A DNA stretch of 64,000 nt, taken from Citrobacter europaeus (GTDB lineage Bacteria; Pseudomonadota; Gammaproteobacteria; Enterobacterales; Enterobacteriaceae). Shown piece by piece: positions 50,664-58,675 of the stretch. The notes under the pieces are model-generated. The model made no database searches. It saw only the letters and a program-made list of their open reading frames with translations, and had not been told where the DNA came from. Made by a program: the position numbers and the translations under genes. Numbering within the stretch: position 1 is the first letter of the stretch; every line of letters begins with the position of its first letter. The stretch covers positions 2,852,001-2,916,000 of the forward strand of contig CP083650.1 in assembly GCA_020099315.1 (NCBI GenBank). The letters are read 5' to 3'.

Positions 50664-51807
50664 CAGTAGTCTTCTCGTTCAAAAAATCCAGTGCTTCAGG
50701 CACCGGAAGGTTTTCAGGTTGTGGTGGACGCTTGCCGCCGGCGAGACGCCAGCGTTTTAGCTGCCATACCCATGCCAGTACTTCGGCAACGGCGGCATAT
50801 AATTGACCCGGTATTTGCTGACCAATCTCAGCATGGCGATATAACGCACGCGCCAACGGCGGCGCTTCTAACGTAGGGACACGATGCTCGGCACCAATCT
50901 CACGAATGCGCAGCGCCACCAGCCCCGCGCCTTTGGCGACAACTTTCGGCGCGCTCATTTTGTTCTCGTCATACTTCAACGCCACCGAATAGTGCGTGGG
51001 GTTAGTAACAATAACGTCCGCTTTCGGCACATCCGCCATCATGCGACGCTGTGCGGCCGCACGCTGCATTTGACGTATTTTTCCCTTAACGTGCGGGTCA
51101 CCTTCGCTTTGCTTAAATTCGTCCCGGATATCCTGACGCGACATACGCAGTTTTTTCAGGTGGCTGTAAATCTGGAAAAAGACGTCGAACCCCACCATCG
51201 GAATGACGCCAAGCACCACCAACAGCGCGCACATACCCACTAAATCCAGGGCGTTGCCCATCGCCGTAATCGGAGATTCCGCCATCAGTCGCATCATCGC
51301 TGGCCAGTTATGCCAGAGATAAAACCCAGCCACGCTGCCTACCAGCGTGGACTTCAGTATCGCTTTAAGTAGTTCTGCCCCGGTTTGCGCAGAGAACATG
51401 CGTTTAATGCCCGGCAGCGGATTCAGCTTAGAGAACTTGGGCTGCAGAGATTTACCGCTGAAGATCAAGCCGCCGAGCATCACCGGGGAGATTAATGCCA
51501 CCAGAACAACGCCGGTAATCAACGGTAACAGCGCAATCATCGCGTCTTTAATCAGCAGGATGATTTGGCTGAGGATCAGATTAGGGTCGTTGACCATACT
51601 GTGGTCAAAACGTAATCCGGCAGACAGCATGCCGGCCAGCCTGCGGGCGAGCGACTCCCCGCCAATCCAGATAATGCACACACCCACCAGCAAAATAAGC
51701 AGCGAGGTCAGCTCTTTGGATCGGGGGATCTGCCCTTCTTCCCGTGCTTTTTCAAGTCGGTGGGGGGTGGGGGCTTCTGTTTTGTCGTCGTCGCTTTCTT
51801 CTGCCAC
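50656..51807 (-). CDS. flhB: Flagellar export switch protein FlhB
   Basis: A 383-residue gate protein that switches export from rod/hook to filament substrates after self-cleavage at NPTH, visible in VIVTNPTHYSVALKYDENK. It has four membrane helices (about 30-210), and the acidic N-terminus MAEESDDDKTEAPTP is typical. It is first in flhBAE. The upstream gap to cheZ carries a REP element; class-2 flagellar promoters require FlhDC, but I could not define the box. Confidence 0.97.
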   Translation of the reverse strand: MAEESDDDKTEAPTPHRLEKAREEGQIPRSKELTSLLILLVGVCIIWIGGESLARRLAGMLSAGLRFDHSMVNDPNLILSQIILLIKDAMIALLPLITGVVLVALISPVMLGGLIFSGKSLQPKFSKLNPLPGIKRMFSAQTGAELLKAILKSTLVGSVAGFYLWHNWPAMMRLMAESPITAMGNALDLVGMCALLVVLGVIPMVGFDVFFQIYSHLKKLRMSRQDIRDEFKQSEGDPHVKGKIRQMQRAAAQRRMMADVPKADVIVTNPTHYSVALKYDENKMSAPKVVAKGAGLVALRIREIGAEHRVPTLEAPPLARALYRHAEIGQQIPGQLYAAVAEVLAWVWQLKRWRLAGGKRPPQPENLPVPEALDFLNEKTTDG

Positions 51808-51911
51808 GCATCAGACCCTGGATAGAGATATAGGCGAGAATGATGCCAGAACGTCCATCCAGCAATGGGAAGAGTAAGCGGTAAAAAAGACGGGATTTAT
51901 GGCTTTAAGCA

Positions 51912-51957
51912 GAATTGCGCGTAAGCCGGATGAGAGGTCACGCCCCACATCCGGCAA
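51912..51957. repeat. REP palindrome between cheZ and flhB
   Basis: GCCGGATG (51925-51932) and CATCCGGC (51948-51955) are the arms of a classic enterobacterial REP unit, in the 157-base gap after cheZ. Confidence 0.8.
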
Positions 51958-51964
51958 ATACTCA

Positions 51965-52612
51965 TCAGAAACCGAGGCTGTCCAGCAGGTCGTCAACCTG
52001 ATCCTGACTTGCCACCACGCCGGCTTTTGAAGTATCAACCTGCGGGCCGTTAAGCAAGCTTTCGTTTTCACGTTTTGGACGAGCACCCTGCTCCGGGATG
52101 TTTTCCAACAGAACCATCAGCAACTGACGTTCAATCTCCTGGATAACATCCATCATGCGTTTGATGACCTGACCGGTGAGGTCCTGGAAATCCTGCGCCA
52201 TCATGATGTCCAGCAGTTGAGCGTTAGTAAAACTGGTATGTCCTGGCACATCCCCAAGGAACTGTCGGGTATCGGTGACCAGTTCACGGGCGTCGGACAG
52301 CTCGATCGGATTTTCGAACCATTCATCCCAGCGTTTGGTCAGGTCTTTGGCCCCTTTTTCCATCGCGTCCTGATGCGGCTGCGAAGCCTCCACGCTGTTC
52401 AGCGCGCGCTCTGCCGCCTGTGCGGTCATCTGCACAACGTAATCGAGACGATCGCGGGCATCGGGAATCGCTTCCGCCGCTTCGGCAATAGCCTGATCCA
52501 GCCCCAGTTCACGCAGGCTGTCGCGCAGCATTCGGGTCAAACTGCCGATGCGCGCGATGATGTCCCCTGCAGAGTGTTCGTCAGCAGGTTTAATTTGTGG
52601 TTGCATCATCAT
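51965..52612 (-). CDS. cheZ: CheY-P phosphatase CheZ
   Basis: A helical 214-215-residue protein that speeds dephosphorylation of CheY-P. The catalytic region is AQDFQDLTGQVIKRMMD (active Gln in the second turn), and the C-terminal CheY-binding peptide is DQVDDLLDSLGF. Three ATGs in tandem occur at the start; 52612 has the best spacing from GAGGG (seven bases), and 52609 gives the E. coli length. It is last of the tar-tap-cheRBYZ operon. Confidence 0.96.
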   Translation of the reverse strand: MMMQPQIKPADEHSAGDIIARIGSLTRMLRDSLRELGLDQAIAEAAEAIPDARDRLDYVVQMTAQAAERALNSVEASQPHQDAMEKGAKDLTKRWDEWFENPIELSDARELVTDTRQFLGDVPGHTSFTNAQLLDIMMAQDFQDLTGQVIKRMMDVIQEIERQLLMVLLENIPEQGARPKRENESLLNGPQVDTSKAGVVASQDQVDDLLDSLGF

Positions 52613-52622
52613 TGTCACACCC

Positions 52623-53012
52623 TCACATGCCCAGTTTCTCAAAGATCTTATTGAGTTTCTCTTCCAGCGTTGCCGCCGTGAACGGTTTCACGACATAGCC
52701 ACTGGCGCCAGCCTGTGCTGCCGCAATGATGTTCTCTTTCTTCGCTTCCGCCGTCACCATCAGCACCGGTAAGGCAGACATTGCGCCATCTGCACGAATG
52801 GTTTTCAGCAGCTCGAGGCCATCCATGTTCGGCATGTTCCAGTCGGAAATGACAAAACCAAATCCCCCAGCCTGCAGCTTATTCAGCGCGTCCACACCGT
52901 CTTCAGCTTCTTCAACATTGTTGAAACCCAGCTCTTTGAGCAGGTTACGTACAATGCGACGCATGGTGGAAAAGTCATCCACAACCAAAAACTTAAGCTC
53001 TTTATCCGCCAT
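52623..53012 (-). CDS. cheY: Chemotaxis response regulator CheY
   Basis: A 129-residue single receiver domain. Asp12/13 are in LVVDDFSTMRR, the phospho-acceptor Asp57 is in ISDWNMPNMDG, Thr87 is in MVTAEAKK, Tyr106 is in SGYVVKPF and Lys109 follows it. CheY-P binds FliM at the motor switch. It is between cheB and cheZ (18-base gap to cheB). Identical in layout to E. coli. Confidence 0.98.
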   Translation of the reverse strand: MADKELKFLVVDDFSTMRRIVRNLLKELGFNNVEEAEDGVDALNKLQAGGFGFVISDWNMPNMDGLELLKTIRADGAMSALPVLMVTAEAKKENIIAAAQAGASGYVVKPFTAATLEEKLNKIFEKLGM

Positions 53013-53030
53013 AAAAAATAAACTCCTGAT

Positions 53031-54080
53031 TCAAATACGTATTGCCTGTCCGGCACTGATTTTCGCCAGCATTTGCTGGCTTACCTGGCTAAGATCGACC
53101 ACTTCGCTTACGCCACCCATATTGATGGCCTCGCGCGGCATGCCGAACACCACACAACTTGCTTCGTTTTGCGCAATGGTCCAGGCACCCGCCTGGTTCA
53201 TCGCTAACATTCCGGCGGCACCATCGTTGCCCATACCTGTCAGGATCACTCCCACGGCATTACGCCCCGCGTGTTTTGCCACCGAATGGAACAGCACATC
53301 CACTGATGGTCGATGCCGGTTAACCGGCGGACCATCATGAATTTTGATCTGGTAGTTCGCCCCGCTGCGCGCCAGTTCCATATGCTTGTCACCTGGGGCG
53401 ATATACGCATGCCCCGGAAGCACACGCTCCCCGTCTTCTGCCTCTTTCACGGTTATCTGACACAGTTTGTTCAGACGTTCGGCGAATGAACGGGTAAACC
53501 CTGGCGGCATATGCTGGGTAATAAGAATACCGGGACTTGAAAGCGGCAATGGCTGGAGTACATGGCGAATTGCCTCTGTTCCTCCGGTTGACGCGCCAAT
53601 CACCAGCAGTTTTTCCGAACTGAGTAACGGCCCCGCTTTCAAGGTCGCCGGTGCCGCCATAGGCTTATGGGCCGCCAGTTTTGCCCGCGACGCGGTGCGG
53701 ATCTTCTCAGCGATCATTTCGCTGTAGGCCAACATCCCTTCACGGATCCCCAACTGTGGTTTGGTGACAAAATCAATCGCCCCCAGCTCCAGCGCCCGCA
53801 GCGTGACCTCTGAACCTTTACCCGTGAGTGAAGAGACCATAACCACCGGCATCGGACGCAGACGCATCAACTTTTCAAGAAAGTCGAGGCCATCCATGCG
53901 CGGCATTTCCACATCCAGCGTCAGGACGTCGGGATTGTATTTTTTGATTAAATCCCGCGCGACCAACGGATCAGGCGCCGTCGCTACCATTTCCATATCA
54001 CTGTGGCTGTTAATAATTTCGGTCATGATTTGACGCATCAATGCAGAATCATCAACCGACAACACCCTGATTTTACTCAT
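53031..54080 (-). CDS. cheB: Chemoreceptor methylesterase/deamidase CheB
   Basis: A 349-residue two-domain enzyme. The N-terminal receiver (Asp in LTLDVEMPRMDGLD) is phosphorylated by CheA. The C-terminal methylesterase has the serine in VIGASTGGTEA, the histidine in ITQHMPPGFT and the Asp in GMGNDGAAG. It removes methyl groups from receptor glutamates and deamidates glutamines. The start overlaps the cheR stop by four bases. Confidence 0.97.
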   Translation of the reverse strand: MSKIRVLSVDDSALMRQIMTEIINSHSDMEMVATAPDPLVARDLIKKYNPDVLTLDVEMPRMDGLDFLEKLMRLRPMPVVMVSSLTGKGSEVTLRALELGAIDFVTKPQLGIREGMLAYSEMIAEKIRTASRAKLAAHKPMAAPATLKAGPLLSSEKLLVIGASTGGTEAIRHVLQPLPLSSPGILITQHMPPGFTRSFAERLNKLCQITVKEAEDGERVLPGHAYIAPGDKHMELARSGANYQIKIHDGPPVNRHRPSVDVLFHSVAKHAGRNAVGVILTGMGNDGAAGMLAMNQAGAWTIAQNEASCVVFGMPREAINMGGVSEVVDLSQVSQQMLAKISAGQAIRI

Positions 54081-54949
54081 GCTTTATCCTTACCTGGCGC
54101 ATGCGCATACACGGTCTGTCCACGCAGGCTAAACTCGCGCACGAGGTTGCTAAAGTTTTCTGAATGACCTGCAAACAGCAGCCCATCTGGTTTAAGAAGT
54201 GGAACAAAACGGTGCAAAATATCCTGCTGCGTCGTTTTATCGAAATAGATCATCACGTTACGACAAAATATGGCATCGAAGGGTCCAGGCACGTTGTACT
54301 GCTTATCCAGTAAATTCACACTGGAAAATTCAACATGCCCCGCCAGTTCCTGCCGAACGCGTACCAGACCTTCATGCGGCCCGGTGCCACGCATGAAATA
54401 ACGCTGCAACTGCTGGGGTGACAGCGTCTTCAGCTCATCAAGACGGTAAATGCCGCTTCTGGCCTTTTCCAGCACTTCGGTATCAATGTCGCTCGCAAAA
54501 ACACGCCAGCGGCCCGGTGCCATACCCAGGGTATCGGCGAGCGTAATCGCAATGCTATACGGCTCTTCACCGGTTGACGCCGCTGCGCTCCAGACCCGGT
54601 ATTCACCGTTGCGCCGACGAGCATGATCTGACAGCACCGGAAAATGATGCCCTTCGCGAAAAAACGCGGTCAGGTTGGTGGTCAGGGAGTTAATAAAAGC
54701 CTGCCACTCAGCACTGTTCTGGTTAGCTTCCAGCATGCTGAGATAGCGACCAAAGTCATCCAGTCCCAGGGTACGTAAACGACGGACCAGGCGGTTATAA
54801 ACCATGTCCCGCTTATGGTCGGCCAGTACGATCCCCGCACGCTGGTAAATTAATTGACATATCCGACGAAAATGCGCGTCAGACAGCGCGAGGCGCTGTG
54901 TCATCTGTAACAATAATGACGTTTGCCCGGTGGGCAGAGATGATGTCAT
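54077..54949 (-). CDS. cheR: Chemoreceptor methyltransferase CheR
   Basis: A 290-residue SAM-dependent methyltransferase that methylates receptor glutamates for adaptation. Family landmarks: VWSAAASTGEEPYSIAI (SAM site), DIDTEVLEKARSGIY and DAIFCRNVMIYFD. The beta-subdomain that docks on the receptor NWETF tail lies in the middle; the Tar of this window has that tail and Tap does not. Downstream of tap with a 19-base gap. Confidence 0.97.
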   Translation of the reverse strand: MTSSLPTGQTSLLLQMTQRLALSDAHFRRICQLIYQRAGIVLADHKRDMVYNRLVRRLRTLGLDDFGRYLSMLEANQNSAEWQAFINSLTTNLTAFFREGHHFPVLSDHARRRNGEYRVWSAAASTGEEPYSIAITLADTLGMAPGRWRVFASDIDTEVLEKARSGIYRLDELKTLSPQQLQRYFMRGTGPHEGLVRVRQELAGHVEFSSVNLLDKQYNVPGPFDAIFCRNVMIYFDKTTQQDILHRFVPLLKPDGLLFAGHSENFSNLVREFSLRGQTVYAHAPGKDKA

Positions 54950-54968
54950 AGCGCCTTCTCAATCACAT

Positions 54969-56570
54969 TCAGGATACAACGGGCACAACCTGCGGCTGCG
55001 CCAACTCTTGTTTTGTTACGGTTTGCTCTTCAAGCTTGAAAAATGCGACGCAGGCGGAAAGATTATCGGCCTGTGTGGCGAGTTGTCCGGTGGCGGATGC
55101 GGCTTCTTCCACCAGCCCGGCGTTTTGCTGCGTCACTGAATCCATCTGGCTGACGGCCTGCGCCACCTGCTCAATGCCTCTGCGCTGTTCATCAGAAGCA
55201 GAGGCAATCTCGCCCATGATGTCGTTAACCCGGGTAACCGAGCTGACAATTTCCGTCATGGTGCGTGCAGCCATATCAACCAGCTGCGAGCCCTGATGCA
55301 CTCGGGTGACAGACTCTTCAATGAGTCCTTTAATTTCTTTCGCCGCCTGCGCGCTACGACTTGCCAGATTGCGCACTTCACCCGCGACAACGGCAAAACC
55401 GCGCCCCTGTTCACCTGCGCGGGCAGCCTCTACCGCGGCATTCAGCGCCAGGATATTGGTCTGGAAGGCAATGCTGTCAATCACGCCGATGATGTCGCCA
55501 ATTTTCTGCGAGCTGGCGGAAATCTCATGCATGGTGCTGGCCACCCGGGACGTCTGTTCACCGCCTTTATGCGCGGTGTCGGCCGCACTTTTGGCAATTC
55601 CTGACGCCTGGCGCGCGTTATCCGCATTCTGCCCGACGGTGGCGGTGAGTTGTTCCATGCTGGCTGCCGTTTGCGCCAATGCGGCCGCCTGCTGTTCAGT
55701 TCGCGAAGATAAATCGTTATTGCCCATCGCGATTTCTGAAATGCCACTATGCATGGCTGAGCTGCCCTGGCGTACCTCACTGACCGTTTCACGTAACGCC
55801 TGCTGCATCTTCTTCAGGCTGGCAAAAATAGCCGAGATCTCATTGCGCCCATAAACCGCTACTGGCCTGGCCAGATTACCTGCGGCAATGCTGTCGAAAT
55901 GACTGCCAACAATCGCCAGCGGCTGAACAATCATCTTGCGCGACCAGTACAACGCACCGCTGGTGAGCAGTGCCGCCAGTACCACCATGGTGGCAAAAAT
56001 CACCCCCGACATATGGTAATTTCGCTGGCTCTGATCGCCTGCCGTTTGCAACACGCTGTCGATGTTGCTCTGCCAGGCATTCACATTCGCATCAAAAGCA
56101 TCTTGAGCCGCCTGCACCGGCGCGGTCAGAAAATCTGACAACTGATTGTTTTCAAGCCAGGTGGCCTGATGCGCGAGCGCGCTGTGCCACTGACTGAAAC
56201 TATTCTCCGTTGCGCCAAACAGCGCCTTGCCTTGTTCCGTCGGATCCGACGTCGCCATAAAGCGTTTAAACATCGATTCAGACTGCGCCAGGCTATCGCG
56301 CGCGAGGGTCATCAGCGTTTTGATGTCCTCTGGCGGATAGCTCAGGGCGGTCAGCGTCCCTGCCTTATTAAGGGCCGTACTGGCCTGTAATAACACAGCG
56401 CGGGTTTGGGCCAGCGCAGCGCGTTGCTGATTACTCCGTTCGACCTGATTCAGGTTCTGAAAACCGTCCCGAAATGCCCAGAAGGACAAGCCATTACTGC
56501 CAATCTGCAAAACACCGCAGAGGATTAAAATCAAAAACAGCGTGGTCGAAATTCGAATACGATTAAACAT
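54969..56570 (-). CDS. tap: Dipeptide chemoreceptor Tap
   Basis: A 533-residue methyl-accepting chemotaxis protein with a periplasmic four-helix ligand domain between two membrane helices (about 8-30 and 190-212). A HAMP domain and a signalling domain with the invariant hairpin tip GIAFQTN-type IDSIAFQTNILALNAAVEAARAG follow. The periplasmic domain is clearly Tap rather than Tar: SNGLSFWAFRDG and KAGTLTALSYPPEDIKTLM match E. coli Tap, which senses dipeptides with DppA. It lacks the C-terminal NWETF pentapeptide (it ends VVPVVS), as in E. coli. ATG 56570 (GGAG upstream) gives the E. coli length. Salmonella lacks this gene. Confidence 0.94.
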   Translation of the reverse strand: MFNRIRISTTLFLILILCGVLQIGSNGLSFWAFRDGFQNLNQVERSNQQRAALAQTRAVLLQASTALNKAGTLTALSYPPEDIKTLMTLARDSLAQSESMFKRFMATSDPTEQGKALFGATENSFSQWHSALAHQATWLENNQLSDFLTAPVQAAQDAFDANVNAWQSNIDSVLQTAGDQSQRNYHMSGVIFATMVVLAALLTSGALYWSRKMIVQPLAIVGSHFDSIAAGNLARPVAVYGRNEISAIFASLKKMQQALRETVSEVRQGSSAMHSGISEIAMGNNDLSSRTEQQAAALAQTAASMEQLTATVGQNADNARQASGIAKSAADTAHKGGEQTSRVASTMHEISASSQKIGDIIGVIDSIAFQTNILALNAAVEAARAGEQGRGFAVVAGEVRNLASRSAQAAKEIKGLIEESVTRVHQGSQLVDMAARTMTEIVSSVTRVNDIMGEIASASDEQRRGIEQVAQAVSQMDSVTQQNAGLVEEAASATGQLATQADNLSACVAFFKLEEQTVTKQELAQPQVVPVVS

Positions 56571-56613
56571 CAACGCTCCCATCGGGCGGCACTGGCCGCG
56601 GTTTAACTACCAG

Positions 56614-58269
56614 TCAAAATGTTTCCCAATTCGTATCTTGTTCAATGCTCTGGCGCGGATATGACGCGCTCGACGCTGCAGGTAATCGAGTATCGCGTGG
56701 TTTTGTCGACGCCGGACGTGACGCCAGACGGAAGGTCGACACCGACTGCGTCAGACGGCTGGCCTGTTCTTCCAGTGCAGCGGCAGCTGCAGCCGATTCC
56801 TGGACCAACGAGGCGTTCTGCTGCGTAACGCGATCCATTTCGGAGACCGCGAGCGCAACCTGATCAATCCCCCGGCTTTGCTCATCGGAGGCCGAGGCAA
56901 TCTCGCCCATAATGTCGGTCACCCGCGTCACGGCATTGACGATGTCGTTCATTGTTTCACCTGCGCTTTCTACCAGTACTGAACCGGTATCCACTCGGGA
57001 AACAGAATCTTCAATTAACGCTTTAATCTCTTTCGCCGCCTGCGCACTGCGGCTTGCCAGATTACGCACTTCGCCCGCAACCACAGCAAAGCCGCGGCCT
57101 TGCTCACCGGCGCGTGCGGCTTCAACCGCTGCGTTCAGTGCGAGAATATTGGTCTGAAAGGCAATGCCATCGATGACGCTGATGATATCGGCGATTTTCT
57201 TCGAGCTATCGGCGATTTCGTGCATGGTATTCACCACGCTATCAACCACTTTGCCGCCATGTTGTGCAGTGTCGGAGGCGCTTTTCGCCAGTTGCGAGGC
57301 CTGACGCGCGTTGTCCGCATTTTGCTTAACGGTTGCGGTCAACTGTTCCATGCTGGCTGCGGTTTCTTCCAGCGCAGACGCCTGCTGTTCCGTGCGAGAT
57401 GAAAGGTCAGTGTTCCCGCTGGCAATTTCACTGGTACCGGAATAAATCGCATCAGAGCCTTCACGCACCAGGGTGACGGTTTCTGTCAGCGAACGCTGCA
57501 TATGATCAACGGTACTGGCCAACTCGCCGATTTCGTTACGGCCACTAACGGCCAGGGTGGCGGTCAGGTTACCGCTGGCGATTTCGCGAATATGGGCAAT
57601 GACCCGAGACAGAGGATTAAGCAGGGTATGGCGGATGCCGTACCACACCACTACCAGAATCAGCACCAGCACGACAGCCAGTACGCCAAGCTGCCATTGG
57701 GCGAAATGGTAATCCCGCGCGCTTTGATCAAATGCCTGAACGTAAAGCTTTTCGCTAACGCTGGCGTATTTGCCCAACGCCTCGCCGAGCGCGTTTTGCA
57801 TTCCCTGGGTAGGTTGCGCGAAATAGGCGTCCATATTGCCATTTTCCAGAAACTGAACCAGCTCTGCTAAGGCCGCATGGTATTGCTGATATTTCTCCTC
57901 AACGTTGCCGCTGGCCTCTGCCATCTCCGGCAACGGTGTCATGTTTTTAAATTTTGCGTAATGCGTTTCAGCCTGCGCCAGCGATGCTTTGGCATTCTTC
58001 AGCAGATCGTTTTTCGCGCTGCTTTGCTGGTTTGACGCATCCATCATCATACGTGCAGAAGAACGGCTTAAATTGATTCGTGTTTGCAGCATCAGATCCC
58101 ATGTTGAGGTGAGTTCACTTTGCTGCTGTCGTAGATCGTTAGAGATAACAAAACTTTGCTGATTCTGCTGCAATGAGGAAAACAACAGACCACCGGAAAC
58201 AAGCTGTAGCAGTGCGAAAACCCCCAGCACCATCATCAGCATTGTGACAACGCGGATACGGTTAAACAT
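56614..58269 (-). CDS. tar: Aspartate chemoreceptor Tar
   Basis: A 551-residue methyl-accepting chemotaxis protein that senses aspartate and, in E. coli, maltose through its binding protein. The aspartate-site arginines are conserved at Arg64, Arg69 and Arg73 (LQTRINLSRSSARM). Two membrane helices, a HAMP domain and the signalling tip GIAFQTNILALNAAVEA are followed by a C-terminal NWETF pentapeptide that tethers CheR/CheB. It is first in the tar-tap-cheRBYZ operon, 43 bases before tap, and has its own sigma28 promoter at 58301-58327. Maltose sensing cannot be judged from the sequence alone. Confidence 0.95.
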   Translation of the reverse strand: MFNRIRVVTMLMMVLGVFALLQLVSGGLLFSSLQQNQQSFVISNDLRQQQSELTSTWDLMLQTRINLSRSSARMMMDASNQQSSAKNDLLKNAKASLAQAETHYAKFKNMTPLPEMAEASGNVEEKYQQYHAALAELVQFLENGNMDAYFAQPTQGMQNALGEALGKYASVSEKLYVQAFDQSARDYHFAQWQLGVLAVVLVLILVVVWYGIRHTLLNPLSRVIAHIREIASGNLTATLAVSGRNEIGELASTVDHMQRSLTETVTLVREGSDAIYSGTSEIASGNTDLSSRTEQQASALEETAASMEQLTATVKQNADNARQASQLAKSASDTAQHGGKVVDSVVNTMHEIADSSKKIADIISVIDGIAFQTNILALNAAVEAARAGEQGRGFAVVAGEVRNLASRSAQAAKEIKALIEDSVSRVDTGSVLVESAGETMNDIVNAVTRVTDIMGEIASASDEQSRGIDQVALAVSEMDRVTQQNASLVQESAAAAAALEEQASRLTQSVSTFRLASRPASTKPRDTRLPAASSASYPRQSIEQDTNWETF

Positions 58270-58300
58270 AAGGCACCTTCCTGAAAACGAGTTATCAACG

Positions 58301-58327
58301 TTATCGGCAGTCGCTGAGATAACTTTA
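58301..58327 (-). promoter_or_regulatory. Sigma28 (FliA) promoter of tar-tap-cheRBYZ
   Basis: On the minus strand TAAAGTTA is followed by an 11-base spacer (TCTCAGCGACT) and GCCGATAA. This matches the FliA consensus TAAAGTTT-N11-GCCGATAA at 15 of 16 positions. It lies about 30 bases upstream of the tar start. Confidence 0.93.
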
Positions 58328-58675
58328 CGTTTGCGAAAAGGAAATCCTCAAGGGGCGTGCAGCCTGGCGGGAGGGCGGCAAAACGGGTGTACGGCAACCA
58401 CAAGTCATTCACATAAAAACACCATAATTATCATGTGAATAACATTTATTTTCATCGGTCAGCATGCTCAGAATGGCCGAAACACTCAATTATGTGTGAT
58501 TGAGATCACACATACTCATCGTAAATACCACAACAAAATGGATAAAAAATTAAAAAAAGTTGTATCGACTGGCGCTTTAATTCAATTTATATGATGAATA
58601 CTTCGTTACCACTTAATAAGTATAAAAAATGAGTAACCGATCAATAAATGTTAAATCCTTACTGAGGGCTTTTTA
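58328..58675. other. Regulatory gap upstream of the DAACS transporter
   Basis: This 348-base gap holds no gene. Besides the CRP palindrome (listed separately), it contains a perfect 8-base inverted repeat, ATTCACAT...ATGTGAAT (58407-58440), with an 18-base centre. It also has an AT-rich run from 58540 to 58650, where TATGAT (58590-58595) is a possible -10. The base composition is AT-richer than the flanking chemotaxis genes. Confidence 0.5.
58493..58514 (+). promoter_or_regulatory. Perfect CRP-binding palindrome
   Basis: The core TGTGATTGAGATCACA (58495-58510) is an exact TGTGA-N6-TCACA, and the symmetry extends three further bases on each side (ATG/CAT context). It lies about 166 bases before the transporter start, which suggests catabolite control of that gene. 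Confidence 0.85.

Noticed and set aside
54969..58269. Tap and Tar as a recent tandem duplication
   Set aside because: Their signalling domains are near-identical in places, but the periplasmic domains match E. coli Tap and Tar separately, so this is the ancestral pair.
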